Shown: piece after piece, positions 16,429 through 24,835 of the stretch
How the letters are laid out: every line of letters starts with the position of its first letter
Position numbering within the stretch: position 1 is the first letter of the stretch
IMG/VR virus record: IMGVR_UViG_3300025073_000045
Span: 1 to 64,000 of that record
Length of the DNA: 64,000 bases
Origin: a virus
Reading direction: 5' to 3' (one strand)
Position numbers and translations under genes: made by a program
The notes under the pieces: generated by a model
What the model was told of the DNA's origin: nothing
The model's database searches: none
The model's input: the letters and a program-made list of their open reading frames with translations, nothing else

Positions 16429-17586
16429 ATGATTATAAGCACACATCCAAAAGACATTGGTCTGGCAGATGCAATTGATGAGAAAGAAAGACTTGATATA
16501 TGCTTATCAGTTACAATGTCAGAAGATGATGGTGACGAAGATAGTCCCAAACGTGCTAAGATAGAAGCTATTACTGCTGGTTGGAATTTAAATGATATTT
16601 ATATTCCAACAGAGGTTTTGCCTATTATATTAGAATTTATAATGGCTAAACCAAAGATTTATGTCAATCATGATTTATATGCTTATATGGGCAGAGATGT
16701 TTTTGAATGGGCTGCTACTTATGAGAATGTAAAGCTCAATGAAGATAAAACTAAAATCGTTGGTGACATTGTCTTTACAGCAAATCCAAAGACATTCTGG
16801 TTGTATAAAGAATGTAAGCGCAATGCAAAAGATGTTCAATTCTCAATGCATTTCTCTGCAATCAGTCAAGAATATAAAGATGAAGCCCAGAATAGAACTG
16901 GAATGAAAGTTGTAGGTATTAATGCTTACAAGTCAACAGATATTGTGTCTTATGGAGCAGCAGGTGGTCAAGCTCTACAAGTCTATAATTCTATTGTACA
17001 GGAAAAATTAAATAAGTTTCAAACTAATCAATCAAACCAAGAGGAGAAGTTAAAGATGGAAATTAAATCTACGCAAGATTTACTTGCCAACTATCCTACT
17101 TTAGTAGCAGAAATTGTAAATGCTGAACTTGCTAAAAAAGAAAAGGAGACTGCTATTTCTCAATCATCTCAGAAAGTAACAGAATTAACAAATTCGGTTA
17201 CTGCATTAACATCTGAAAAGACTGATTTAGCGGCAAAAGTAACAGAATTAACAAATTCGGTTACTGCATTAACAACTAAAAACACTGAATTGACTGCAGA
17301 AGTTGATAAGTATAAAGCTGTTGAACAGTTGAATGCTTGGAAAACCGAAGTTGAAACAGAAATCACAAACTCACAAATTGACTCGCGTCTTGTAACACCT
17401 TTGTTTAAGGATACTTTATTTGCTCAAAAAGAAATTGGTATCGTTAAAAACATGTTGGAAGACAGAAAATCATTAACTACCGGTTCTGTTATTCAAAATG
17501 GCTCAGCAGCAGGCTCAGCAACAGATTCAGAAACTAAACCTAAATTATCAGATGATGACATTGCTAATGGCATCAAAAAGAAGTAA
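16429..17586 (+). CDS. Prohead protease-scaffold fusion protein
   Basis: A 385-residue protein. Residues 1-190 resemble phage prohead serine proteases: IYVNHDLYAY with His81, VQFSMHFSA with Ser139, and the closing DIVSYGAAGGQ that matches the D-(I/L)-V-x-x-(P/G)-A-(A/G)-G signature of these enzymes. After a Gln-rich linker, residues ~210-330 form a coiled coil with an exact 21-residue repeat, then an SAAGSATDSE tail, typical of scaffolding proteins. The protease should cleave scaffold and perhaps capsid protein during maturation. An internal start at 17056 probably makes scaffold alone. The decoration and capsid genes follow. Confidence 0.8.
   Translation: MIISTHPKDIGLADAIDEKERLDICLSVTMSEDDGDEDSPKRAKIEAITAGWNLNDIYIPTEVLPIILEFIMAKPKIYVNHDLYAYMGRDVFEWAATYENVKLNEDKTKIVGDIVFTANPKTFWLYKECKRNAKDVQFSMHFSAISQEYKDEAQNRTGMKVVGINAYKSTDIVSYGAAGGQALQVYNSIVQEKLNKFQTNQSNQEEKLKMEIKSTQDLLANYPTLVAEIVNAELAKKEKETAISQSSQKVTELTNSVTALTSEKTDLAAKVTELTNSVTALTTKNTELTAEVDKYKAVEQLNAWKTEVETEITNSQIDSRLVTPLFKDTLFAQKEIGIVKNMLEDRKSLTTGSVIQNGSAAGSATDSETKPKLSDDDIANGIKKK
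17041..17046 (+). promoter_or_regulatory. Internal ribosome binding site for nested scaffold start
   Basis: GAGGAG lies nine bases upstream of in-frame ATG 17056, inside the protease-scaffold gene, at exactly the protease/scaffold junction. It is as strong as most gene-start ribosome sites in the window. Confidence 0.6.
17056..17586 (+). CDS. Nested in-frame scaffolding protein (alternative start)
   Basis: Starting at ATG 17056 gives a 176-residue protein, the C-terminal part of the fusion (Met210 onward, MEIKSTQDLL). It is nearly all predicted coiled coil. Lambda makes its scaffold Nu3 from an internal start in the protease gene C in the same way. The ribosome site and domain boundary coincide, which supports separate synthesis; expression itself is inferred. 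Confidence 0.55.
   Translation: MEIKSTQDLLANYPTLVAEIVNAELAKKEKETAISQSSQKVTELTNSVTALTSEKTDLAAKVTELTNSVTALTTKNTELTAEVDKYKAVEQLNAWKTEVETEITNSQIDSRLVTPLFKDTLFAQKEIGIVKNMLEDRKSLTTGSVIQNGSAAGSATDSETKPKLSDDDIANGIKKK
17173..17274 (+). repeat. Exact 39-bp repeat with 63-bp period in scaffold coiled coil
   Basis: The 39-bp block at 17173-17211 recurs without change at 17236-17274, a period of 63 bp or 21 residues (three heptads), so the duplication keeps coiled-coil register. Confidence 0.85.
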
Positions 17587-17635
17587 AATTTTTCAAATGC
17601 TGTAAAAATAATAATAAATTAATTGGAGAAGTAAC

Positions 17636-18187
17636 ATGAACGTTAAAATCAGAATTCCTGGAGATGAGAGATTTGATTTAATCTCTGTCCCAGTTGAAGC
17701 TGCTACTGTGATTGCTAACGGTGATCTTGTTTCTTATGAATCAGGATACGCTGTTAAGCTTGATGCTGAAGCAGAAGATGCAACATTTGTTGGTGTTTGC
17801 GAAAGAGGTTCAAATCTTAATGAAACAACACCAATTACAGTTTGGAGAAAAGCTATTGTTGAAGCTACTGTTGATTCAGCAGCTTTTGCAATTGGTGATG
17901 GAATTTCTCTTTCTGCTGGTGGTACTCTTGAAAAAGCTGGTGATAACATCTTAATGCATTGCTTTGAAAGCAGTGTTGGTGTTTCAGTAACAACTGTTAA
18001 AGCAGTTATTGATGTACAATCTCTTGGCAAGTTGTTTGCTACAAATGCTACTGTTGGACTTTGTGGTCCTGCTGGCTTATGCGGCCCTATTGGTCTTTGT
18101 GGTCCAGAAGGTTTATGTGGCCCAATCGGTTTATGTGGTCCAGAAGGATTATGTGGCCCTATCGGCTTATGTGGTCCTGGTATTTAA
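17636..18187 (+). CDS. Head decoration protein with cysteine-rich collagen-like tail
   Basis: A 183-residue protein after GGAGAAG. Residues 1-138 form a beta-rich domain (VIANGDLVSYESGYAVKL, ATFVGVCERG, FAIGDGISLSAGGTLEKAG), like small capsid decoration or DUF2190-type proteins. Residues ~140-183 are Gly-X-Y triplets with cysteine in every second triplet (GLCGPAGLCGPIGLCG). The gene sits between scaffold and major capsid protein, the usual place for decoration proteins. The tail should project from the capsid as a short trimeric fibre and shares its motif with the long fibres at 1-1538 and 10899-14702. Confidence 0.75.
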   Translation: MNVKIRIPGDERFDLISVPVEAATVIANGDLVSYESGYAVKLDAEAEDATFVGVCERGSNLNETTPITVWRKAIVEATVDSAAFAIGDGISLSAGGTLEKAGDNILMHCFESSVGVSVTTVKAVIDVQSLGKLFATNATVGLCGPAGLCGPIGLCGPEGLCGPIGLCGPEGLCGPIGLCGPGI

Positions 18188-18259
18188 TAATTGATTATGT
18201 AATTAATTGCAGGGCTTTTAAAGTTAACAAAAAATTAATTAATTGGAGTACAAACAGAA

Positions 18260-19450
18260 ATGAGAAACGGAATTATCACTGAAATGTTTAATTCCTATAA
18301 AGGTGAATCAGCTAGTGATGCTATTGCAGGTCAAAAGGTTGCTGATAAACTTGAGGAATTACTCAATGCTGGAAAAATTTCTACATCTGATTTATCTTTA
18401 GGTCAGATTGCAAAAGAAACGATTCCAAATTTTGAAAGATTGCGCGGTGCAGAAGCTTCAGAAGTTGCATTAGCAGTCTCAAGTTCACAATTTCCCACAA
18501 TTTCAAAAGTTGCAATTAACAAAGAAATTATCGATCAATATACTCTTTATTCTGAAAATGTTGATCAGTTGGTTTCTGAAATGGAAGCTTCAAGAACCGA
18601 TATTGAATTTATTGCTGGTTTCACAGATCCTGAAGCTCCAGAATTGAGACTTGAAGGTATGTCTTACCAAGAAACAAATTTTGGTGAGAAAGATGTTCAA
18701 GTTGTAATGGCTGATTTTGGTCGTATGATCTCTGTAACAAGAGAAGCTATTTTCAACGACAAAACAGGTCAGCTACTTGACCAAGCAAGAATGATTGGAC
18801 AGCTAGGTGGTCAACACAGAGCTAAAATGGTTATTCAAACTTTGGAAGTTCTTCCTAGAACAGCTTTTAAAGAAGTTGCTTCAAAAGCTTTTGTCTATAA
18901 AGGCACAGCTTATGCTAACACAGATTTTTATTCTGCAGATCATGCCGCTCTTGATGGTAGAACAAACAAAAATCTTGTTACATCAAATGCATTAGCAGAT
19001 TATACTAATGTTGAAGCTGCTTTTAATGCTTTTTCTGCTATGGTTTCTCCTTCTGGTGCTGAACTTGCAGTGGTTCCACAAATTATTGTTGTTCATGAAA
19101 CTAAAGCTGCTACAGCTTTTAGAGTTTTCAATAATGATAATTTTGCAATGGTTGGACAAGGTGCCAATGTTGCTCCTGTTGTTGCTCACACAACTAATCC
19201 ATTTGGTCCTAATGGTATCAAGAAATTCCAAATTTACACTTCAAGATACTTAAGTGTTGCAACAACTTGGTACATGGGTGATCCTAAACGTCAGCTAAAA
19301 TGGTTATGGGTTTATAAACCTGCTACTGCTTCATTAGCTTCTTCATCTGAAAAAGCTTTCACAAACAACATTGTGATGACTTATAAATTCTCTTATCATG
19401 GTGGTTGTGGTCATAATGATTATACTTACATGCTTAAGAATACTGCTTAA
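18260..19450 (+). CDS. Major capsid protein, HK97-fold candidate
   Basis: A 396-residue protein; TTGGAG precedes ATG 18260. Position after protease, scaffold and decoration genes, length, and the N-terminal helical arm followed by DFGRMISVTREAIFNDKTGQ and C-terminal KKFQIYTSRYLSVATTWYMG fit phage major capsid proteins. It is followed by a strong terminator, as expected of a very highly expressed gene. Codon use is richer in GCT, GTT and CTT than the neighbours, consistent with high expression (impression by eye). Residues ~1-60 may be removed by the prohead protease. Confidence 0.85.
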   Translation: MRNGIITEMFNSYKGESASDAIAGQKVADKLEELLNAGKISTSDLSLGQIAKETIPNFERLRGAEASEVALAVSSSQFPTISKVAINKEIIDQYTLYSENVDQLVSEMEASRTDIEFIAGFTDPEAPELRLEGMSYQETNFGEKDVQVVMADFGRMISVTREAIFNDKTGQLLDQARMIGQLGGQHRAKMVIQTLEVLPRTAFKEVASKAFVYKGTAYANTDFYSADHAALDGRTNKNLVTSNALADYTNVEAAFNAFSAMVSPSGAELAVVPQIIVVHETKAATAFRVFNNDNFAMVGQGANVAPVVAHTTNPFGPNGIKKFQIYTSRYLSVATTWYMGDPKRQLKWLWVYKPATASLASSSEKAFTNNIVMTYKFSYHGGCGHNDYTYMLKNTA

Positions 19451-19473
19451 TTAAGTATTCACTTACACACACA

Positions 19474-19504
19474 AAAGGGGCTAAGAGATTAGCCCCTTTA
19501 TTAT
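19474..19504 (+). terminator. Rho-independent terminator after capsid gene
   Basis: AAAGGGGCTAA (19474-19484) and TTAGCCCCTTT (19489-19499) form an 11-bp perfect stem with a GAGA loop, followed by ATTAT. It probably limits readthrough from the capsid gene into the connector genes. Confidence 0.85.
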
Positions 19505-19513
19505 AAGGCGTTT

Positions 19514-20239
19514 ATGAGAGATTTATTAGCAACTTGGTTAGATGTTATAGATAATGTTCCTCAGTATTTCAAATTTGATAGTGGAGAATTTGAAGATACA
19601 CGACTAACTAGTAATAGAATTATTTCATATTTATCAAAAGAAGAATCAAGGATTAGAACTAAACTAAAAACTTTTTACCCTGTTTTAAGTTTAGGAGAAT
19701 ATCAGGATCCAAATACGTATTGTTTGACACAAAATACAAATCTCGATTTTACTTTCAAAAAGCAGCACATAACTACGATAAATCTAGTTTCAAAAGTATA
19801 TAAGTTTAGATTTACATCAACTACTGAATTTATTGTTACTCCAGATGAAGAAGCACCAGTAGTTGGAAATATTACTACAGATTTAACTCTTGAAGATATT
19901 ATTGTTAAAAAAGAGATGTGGACAGGTTATATATTTGTCACTGATGATACATTTTATATGACATTAACTCATTATGAAGAGGCATTAGTACAATTAGCGT
20001 CAAAATTAGCAGCTGCAAAATTACTAGAACAGACATTTGCTTCAGAAACTAGTAATACTTCTGGAGATGCAGCATTACTTAGACAAGAAGTAAAGCAAGA
20101 ATTAAATGCTTTAACGTCCACTGACGGTGAAGCAAGATTAGAAGTAAGTTGGAACACTCTGGATATTAGTCCTATTGCTACTGGGTATGATATTGATGAA
20201 TTAGGAAATGATATTACAGAATACGAAGAGGACGTATAA
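19514..20239 (+). CDS. Putative head-tail connector (adaptor) protein
   Basis: A 241-residue protein with AAGG before ATG 19514. The N-terminal segment (DTRLTSNRIISYLSKEESRI) is helical and resembles adaptor proteins that dock under the portal. A beta region follows, then a helical block (YEEALVQLASKLAAAKLLEQ) and an acidic C-terminus. Position directly after the major capsid protein and before tail genes supports connector or neck function; the exact family is uncertain. Confidence 0.6.
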   Translation: MRDLLATWLDVIDNVPQYFKFDSGEFEDTRLTSNRIISYLSKEESRIRTKLKTFYPVLSLGEYQDPNTYCLTQNTNLDFTFKKQHITTINLVSKVYKFRFTSTTEFIVTPDEEAPVVGNITTDLTLEDIIVKKEMWTGYIFVTDDTFYMTLTHYEEALVQLASKLAAAKLLEQTFASETSNTSGDAALLRQEVKQELNALTSTDGEARLEVSWNTLDISPIATGYDIDELGNDITEYEEDV

Positions 20240-20278
20240 GTCCTTACTACATATTTACTACTTGGAGCATAATATAAT

Positions 20279-21232
20279 ATGCTTAATCAGACTACTTCTT
20301 CTTTTGGAGAAGTTATTCTTAGTATTGATACCTTTCTAAAGAAAAATTTAAAGACTCATGAGTCTCTGAAAGATTATGCATATTATTCAATTGGGATTGA
20401 TAGAAATACCCCTCAATTTCCATATTTAGTAGTATATCCAGTATCAGAAACTATTTCAAGAATATATTCTTCTGGTTTAGCAGATATAAAAAGAGTAATA
20501 AGATTTGAAACAAAAACATTAAAGCCTAAACAAGATCTTGCATTGAATCAATCCATAGGACTCACAAATAATGTAAGATTACTTTTTGCTGAAAAGAAAA
20601 AAGATGCTGTTTGGAAATTCACTAATGCTGAAAATAAACAAATAGTATTTAATGCTCAAGTCTCTGAAGTCAGAACTGAAGATGTAATAACTTTGAATCA
20701 AGGTCTTCAAGCTACTTCAAGTGTTGATATTACATTTTTCTCACAAATTGATTTAACAGAATATTCACCAACAAATAGAGATATAGCTGGTAATATTCAA
20801 TTAGTAAACATATCTAATCAAAAAGAAATTATTAAGATTGTTCATAAGTTACTTGAAGATAATAAAGCTATTTTATCATTAGTAAGACAGTTTAAATATG
20901 GTGTTGTAGAACCTTTAAATTTTTTCCCAGCTATAGCAGTTGTTTCAGAATTGGCTGGCACAGAATCAACATTTCCTGGAATGAACATGTATGTTACATA
21001 TGTAAAAATACACACTTATACATCCTTAATGGGTGGCGCGGATGCAGTATACCAGAACTTAGATATAATTGATAAATTAAGGAAAATCATATTTGCTAAT
21101 AAATACATTTTCAATCGATGCAATGATTACACTTTAGGTCAAATTGAGTTTGGTATTTCAATGCTGGGCGATAGTTTATTATTTTCATCTATATTTAATA
21201 TTACAGTAAAAAGTTTTGATTCAGTTATATAA
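20279..21232 (+). CDS. Putative tail terminator/neck protein with duplicated domain
   Basis: A 317-residue protein. Residues ~1-160 and ~185-317 have the same layout: helix, FPYLVVYPV or FFPAIAVVS strand, a Gly/Ser turn, a long strand (KRVIRFETKTL or TYVKIHTYTS), a helix, and a closing strand (SVDITFFSQ or IFNITVKSF). This is the alpha-beta arrangement of siphovirus tail terminator or completion proteins, here apparently in tandem. Its place between adaptor and tail tube fits. Identification is by pattern and position only. Confidence 0.55.
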   Translation: MLNQTTSSFGEVILSIDTFLKKNLKTHESLKDYAYYSIGIDRNTPQFPYLVVYPVSETISRIYSSGLADIKRVIRFETKTLKPKQDLALNQSIGLTNNVRLLFAEKKKDAVWKFTNAENKQIVFNAQVSEVRTEDVITLNQGLQATSSVDITFFSQIDLTEYSPTNRDIAGNIQLVNISNQKEIIKIVHKLLEDNKAILSLVRQFKYGVVEPLNFFPAIAVVSELAGTESTFPGMNMYVTYVKIHTYTSLMGGADAVYQNLDIIDKLRKIIFANKYIFNRCNDYTLGQIEFGISMLGDSLLFSSIFNITVKSFDSVI

Positions 21233-21241
21233 GAGGTAAAT

Positions 21242-21619
21242 ATGAAAGTTCAATTTGTAAAAGAATCTTCTGGATTTGGTTACAGTCAAAAAATTGCATC
21301 TTGGTTATTACAAGATCCAGAAAATGCTGCTGCAATATTAGATTTGTCAATTGGTAAAGCAGTAGAATTACCAGAATCAATAGCAGTAAATTGTTATAAT
21401 CTGGTTAATACTGCTACGGGTAAAGTTATTAGTAAGAATAATGGTATATATCTTACTGAAACTCAAATTAAGAATAAATATGTGAAAGCTGAAGAAGTTA
21501 AAACTAAAGAGATAATTGACCATTTTAAAGCTATAAACACAAAGAAAGCAAAAATGGCAGAAGTTTTAATCCCAGAAGAGAAAAAAATCTCTGATAGCTT
21601 AGAAACATTAAGTAAGTAA
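21242..21619 (+). CDS. Small head-tail region protein, unknown
   Basis: A 125-residue protein with AGAGG before ATG 21242. The N-terminus is strand-rich, the middle contains AVNCYNLVNTATGKVISKNN, and the C-terminal half is a charged helix. It lies between the putative tail terminator and tail tube genes, so it is probably a minor connector or assembly factor. Family not recognised. Confidence 0.6.
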   Translation: MKVQFVKESSGFGYSQKIASWLLQDPENAAAILDLSIGKAVELPESIAVNCYNLVNTATGKVISKNNGIYLTETQIKNKYVKAEEVKTKEIIDHFKAINTKKAKMAEVLIPEEKKISDSLETLSK

Positions 21620-21643
21620 TTTAATAACACAAGGAGACGCATC

Positions 21644-22837
21644 ATGAGTTGTAGACAAATCTGGGAAGATATTTATGGAATAGAAATACTTCCTGCAGCA
21701 AAAAACACTGTTGCTCTTGCATTAGCAGCATCAAGTGATTTTGGTACTACTCCAGCAAACTCTCATGGATTAACTGGTACATGGGCAGTTGCAGGTTCAA
21801 ACAATTTATTACCAGTAGATTCATACCCACAATTTAAAGCACCTCGTTCACTGGTTGAAAAGAAAGTTGCAAGTGGTAGTTCTACACAAAATTTCTTTTC
21901 TTTTACAAGTGTTGGTGCTCAACCGGTTCCAATTGTTGTACCTTTTTTAGCAAATGCACATAATTTGACAGCATTTTTCAAATTACTCTTCCAAGATAAT
22001 GTATCATATGCTCAAGGTGTTACAAATACTGATCTTGAAATTGCAACACATATTCCATATGATTCTGGTTGTGCAACTGCTTTTGCTAATTTGATAAGAA
22101 TTAGACAAGACGGTGATGAAACATTGTTGAGAGATCAGAAAGTATCTGCATCAATTGTTTCAAGAATTACTTTGAAGGGTGCTCAAGGTGGATTAATTGA
22201 AGGTGAAGTAGAATTTCTTGCAGCAAAATGGGAACAAATTGATGCTGGTGCTACACTTGTAGCAAGAATACAAGATTTTGATTCTACGCCTGCATTAAAG
22301 TTTGAAGATTTAACAGTTTTAGGTTCTACCGGAGATACTACTGTTACAGAACTTAACATTGCAGAATTTGATATTACATTTAATAATAATGCAAAACCTT
22401 TCTTCTATAATGAAGCTATCGCAAAAACATTTACTTTAGGCACTCTTGAAGTAACAGGCTCATTAACTATACCCTGGAATGATGAATCTGCACATGGTGG
22501 AAATGCTACAATTACTCAATTTGTTGCAAATACTACTAAAGTATTTTCACTTGTTTGGGGAAAACAGGCAGCAAATCCACTAACGTTACCAGCTACTGGA
22601 AATACTCTTGGTGTTGATGTTTTAACAGGAAAAAATAGTCTTACAGATAATTTCTTTGCTATTCATGCAAACCTCAAAGTTGAAGACTATGAAGAAACTG
22701 ATCAAGAAGAAAATCCAATGATACCATTGAAATTTAGAATGGTTAAATCAGATACAGTACCTTGTGATTCAGTTGGAACATTGAAAGTATTAACCGGTTA
22801 TAAAGCTGCCACTACTAAATGGGGCAGTTGGGTTTAA
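21644..22837 (+). CDS. Major tail tube protein candidate
   Basis: A 397-residue protein with AAGGAGACG before ATG 21644. It is mostly beta-strand (VSASIVSRITLKGAQGGLIE then GEVEFLAAKWEQ; FDITFNNNAKPF; LEVTGSLTIPW), as in siphovirus tail tube proteins, and shows two similar halves, like some large tail tube proteins. It is placed exactly before the frameshifted tail chaperones. The absence of a separate sheath gene argues for a non-contractile tail. Confidence 0.72.
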   Translation: MSCRQIWEDIYGIEILPAAKNTVALALAASSDFGTTPANSHGLTGTWAVAGSNNLLPVDSYPQFKAPRSLVEKKVASGSSTQNFFSFTSVGAQPVPIVVPFLANAHNLTAFFKLLFQDNVSYAQGVTNTDLEIATHIPYDSGCATAFANLIRIRQDGDETLLRDQKVSASIVSRITLKGAQGGLIEGEVEFLAAKWEQIDAGATLVARIQDFDSTPALKFEDLTVLGSTGDTTVTELNIAEFDITFNNNAKPFFYNEAIAKTFTLGTLEVTGSLTIPWNDESAHGGNATITQFVANTTKVFSLVWGKQAANPLTLPATGNTLGVDVLTGKNSLTDNFFAIHANLKVEDYEETDQEENPMIPLKFRMVKSDTVPCDSVGTLKVLTGYKAATTKWGSWV

Positions 22838-22869
22838 TTAATAAATAATCCTAAAAAGGAGAAGTAACA

Positions 22870-23295
22870 ATGATTAAAGGTGTAAACAAAACAGCTATTC
22901 CATATGTTCTTGAAGAAGATCGTTCTTCAGCAGTTTCTGAACAAACAGTTTTTCACATAAGACCAAAAACTGGACATGACAACAACTTGACGCTCCAAAG
23001 ATATGCAGGAGCTTCAAGAGATGGCAGAAAAGGCACAAGAGAAATTAATGTCTCTAAGCTTGATGCTGCAGATCATGAAGAATTCTTGAGTGTTGTTGAG
23101 AAAGTTGAAAATTTCATTTATTCAGAAGATTCAGAGTTTTTCAACAAAGGTGAAATTTACAAAGTCATAACAGAAAGAGCACAATTGAAAGAAGTTGCAC
23201 GTTGTCTTTCTGCTGATCATCTTTCTGAAGTTCTTGAAGTATCCAACAACATTAGCAAGCTAAATGATGGAGCAAAAAAAAACTCCAACTCTTAG
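22870..23295 (+). CDS. Tail assembly chaperone, short form (G-like)
   Basis: A 141-residue protein with AAAGGAGAAG before ATG 22870. It is the in-frame product of the chaperone locus and ends soon after a run of nine A residues. The helical C-terminal half (FNKGEIYKVITERAQLKEV) fits the family. In lambda and relatives the equivalent G binds the tape measure protein before tail tube polymerisation. Most ribosomes are expected to terminate at TAG 23293-23295. Confidence 0.75.
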   Translation: MIKGVNKTAIPYVLEEDRSSAVSEQTVFHIRPKTGHDNNLTLQRYAGASRDGRKGTREINVSKLDAADHEEFLSVVEKVENFIYSEDSEFFNKGEIYKVITERAQLKEVARCLSADHLSEVLEVSNNISKLNDGAKKNSNS

Positions 23296-23843
23296 TTTGG
23301 TATTATCTTTGGAAAAGTGAAAATAAAGAAAGAAGAACTCTTTACGATTGTGATATTTGCGCTCTTTCTCAGAATGAATGGTTTAAAAATAGAATATGTT
23401 TCAATTCTAGATATGGGGAAGAACAATATAATTTTGTTCTTCCCGTTCTAGATTTGGTATCTATGAAGATAAAAGAATCTGAAAAAAGATCATTTAATCA
23501 AATAGAATTTCTAGAATGGCTTAATGATTTTAATCTTGAATTTAATCCAGATATGCCATCTTTTGAAATTATACAAGCTTACCTAAATGGTAGAAATAAG
23601 ACAGAAGCCGGAGAAATTTGTATTACTGGTTTTGTTGATTTTGAAATTGGAACTCTTATTGATTTAGAGAATGCTTGTAACACCTATCATGTCTTACCCT
23701 ACAGTGGAGGACTACTTGACCAACCATTATTATTATTAGAAGCTTTTGGACTTGTTAGAAGCGAGATCAATAGATATGAAAAAGTAAGAGCAGATAAAAT
23801 CATGGCTAAACATCAAAATCAAAGTGAGAAACCTCATAAATAA
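22870..23843 (+). CDS. Tail assembly chaperone, -1 frameshifted long form (GT-like)
   Basis: A -1 shift at A AAA AAC (23277-23283) joins the short form to a frame that is open without a stop to TAA 23843, giving about 324 residues (138 + 186). The extension contains paired cysteines (YDCDICALSQNEWF) and ends with the LPYSGGLLDQPLLLLEAFGL helix region typical of T-domain extensions. An ORF starting at the TTG 23454 is only a piece of this frame. Position between tube and tape measure genes is canonical for G/GT. Confidence 0.8.
23277..23283 (+). other. -1 programmed ribosomal frameshift slippery site
   Basis: The heptamer A AAA AAC is in the correct X XXY YYZ phase of the 22870 frame (codons AAA AAA AAC before TCC). 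It lies within a nine-A run, 10 bases before the zero-frame stop begins. Confidence 0.8.
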
Positions 23844-24835
23844 TGAAAGAAATAAAATTTTCAATTAGTTTATTTGGTAGAGATTCAAAGAGAATTGCTA
23901 ATAATTCAGTAGGAGCTCAAATACTTGCTGGAAGATTAAATACTATTAGTAAAAAGTTACAAGATATCCCAGTATCAATTGGGACAGCAGCAAACCCATC
24001 TATCAATAAACTTTCAGAAAATTTCTCAAAAAAATATCAAGAAAGCATACGAGATAATTTTATTCATAATCCTTCTAGTTGGAAGCCATTATCACAGTCT
24101 GCAGTTGACATACGTAGAATGTTAATTGACCCTAAATTTCTAGCACAAGAGATAAAAAATATTGTATTGTCACCAGAAAATAGAAGTAAAAAATCAATTA
24201 CTAGCCTATTTTCTGATCAAAATATCAATAGCCTTGTGAGAGAGATATTACCAAAATTATCAAATAGAAAAGGTTTATCAGATAAACAAGTTATAGATAG
24301 ATTTAAGAATAAGTATGGTTTATCAAATGTACAATTAAATGAGAGAATAGATGCTTTTGTATCTTCATTAAAACCTCCAATGTTACATCCTAATATGCAT
24401 GCATCAGGACCAGCTCTTTTAACTACTGGTAAATTAATGAATTCTATTATTGTTAAACTTGAGAAATCAGACTCAAAAATGGGAAAAGTATTAACAAAAT
24501 TCAGAGATTTTGTAATTACGTATGCAAATTATGGTAATAAACATTTTCTCGGTAAATCATTTGTAGTTCCAACATTATTCATATTAAATAATAGAGGCGA
24601 GATATTAGGTTCAATTAAAATTCCTATTTATTATGCAAGAAAACTTGGAAAATTAGATCTTTCACCCTTATTCAAAGTTGAGGTAAGAAATGAATCTGTG
24701 AAAGTAGCACCAAGAGACCCATTTATACTGAAAGAAAAAGATATGCAACTTTTAAATAAATTTGGTACTGATGCATGGGTACCTTTTACTAATGCTGCTC
24801 AACAAAAGATTTTAGAGATACAAGGATTATTATGA
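23843..24835 (+). CDS. Tail or virion morphogenesis protein, unknown
   Basis: A 330-residue basic protein whose ATG overlaps the chaperone stop. The segment PALLTTGKLMNSI, then YANYGNKHFLGK, recalls the LxxTGxLxxSI...YAxxHxxG pattern of phage virion morphogenesis/tail completion proteins (Mu gpG or HK97 gp10 type), here inside a longer helical protein. Its place between tail chaperones and tape measure is unusual for that family. The stop overlaps the tape measure ATG. Assignment is tentative. Confidence 0.5.
   Translation: MKEIKFSISLFGRDSKRIANNSVGAQILAGRLNTISKKLQDIPVSIGTAANPSINKLSENFSKKYQESIRDNFIHNPSSWKPLSQSAVDIRRMLIDPKFLAQEIKNIVLSPENRSKKSITSLFSDQNINSLVREILPKLSNRKGLSDKQVIDRFKNKYGLSNVQLNERIDAFVSSLKPPMLHPNMHASGPALLTTGKLMNSIIVKLEKSDSKMGKVLTKFRDFVITYANYGNKHFLGKSFVVPTLFILNNRGEILGSIKIPIYYARKLGKLDLSPLFKVEVRNESVKVAPRDPFILKEKDMQLLNKFGTDAWVPFTNAAQQKILEIQGLL

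Noticed and set aside
19474-19504. Attenuator or riboswitch after the capsid gene
   Set aside because: A simple perfect 11-bp stem with short loop and following A/T-rich sequence fits a terminator; no alternative pairing partner was seen.
23454-23843. Independent gene starting at TTG or ATG near 23454-23463
   Set aside because: The frame is open back to the A AAA AAC site and aligns with the tail chaperone -1 extension; no ribosome site is seen near 23454.
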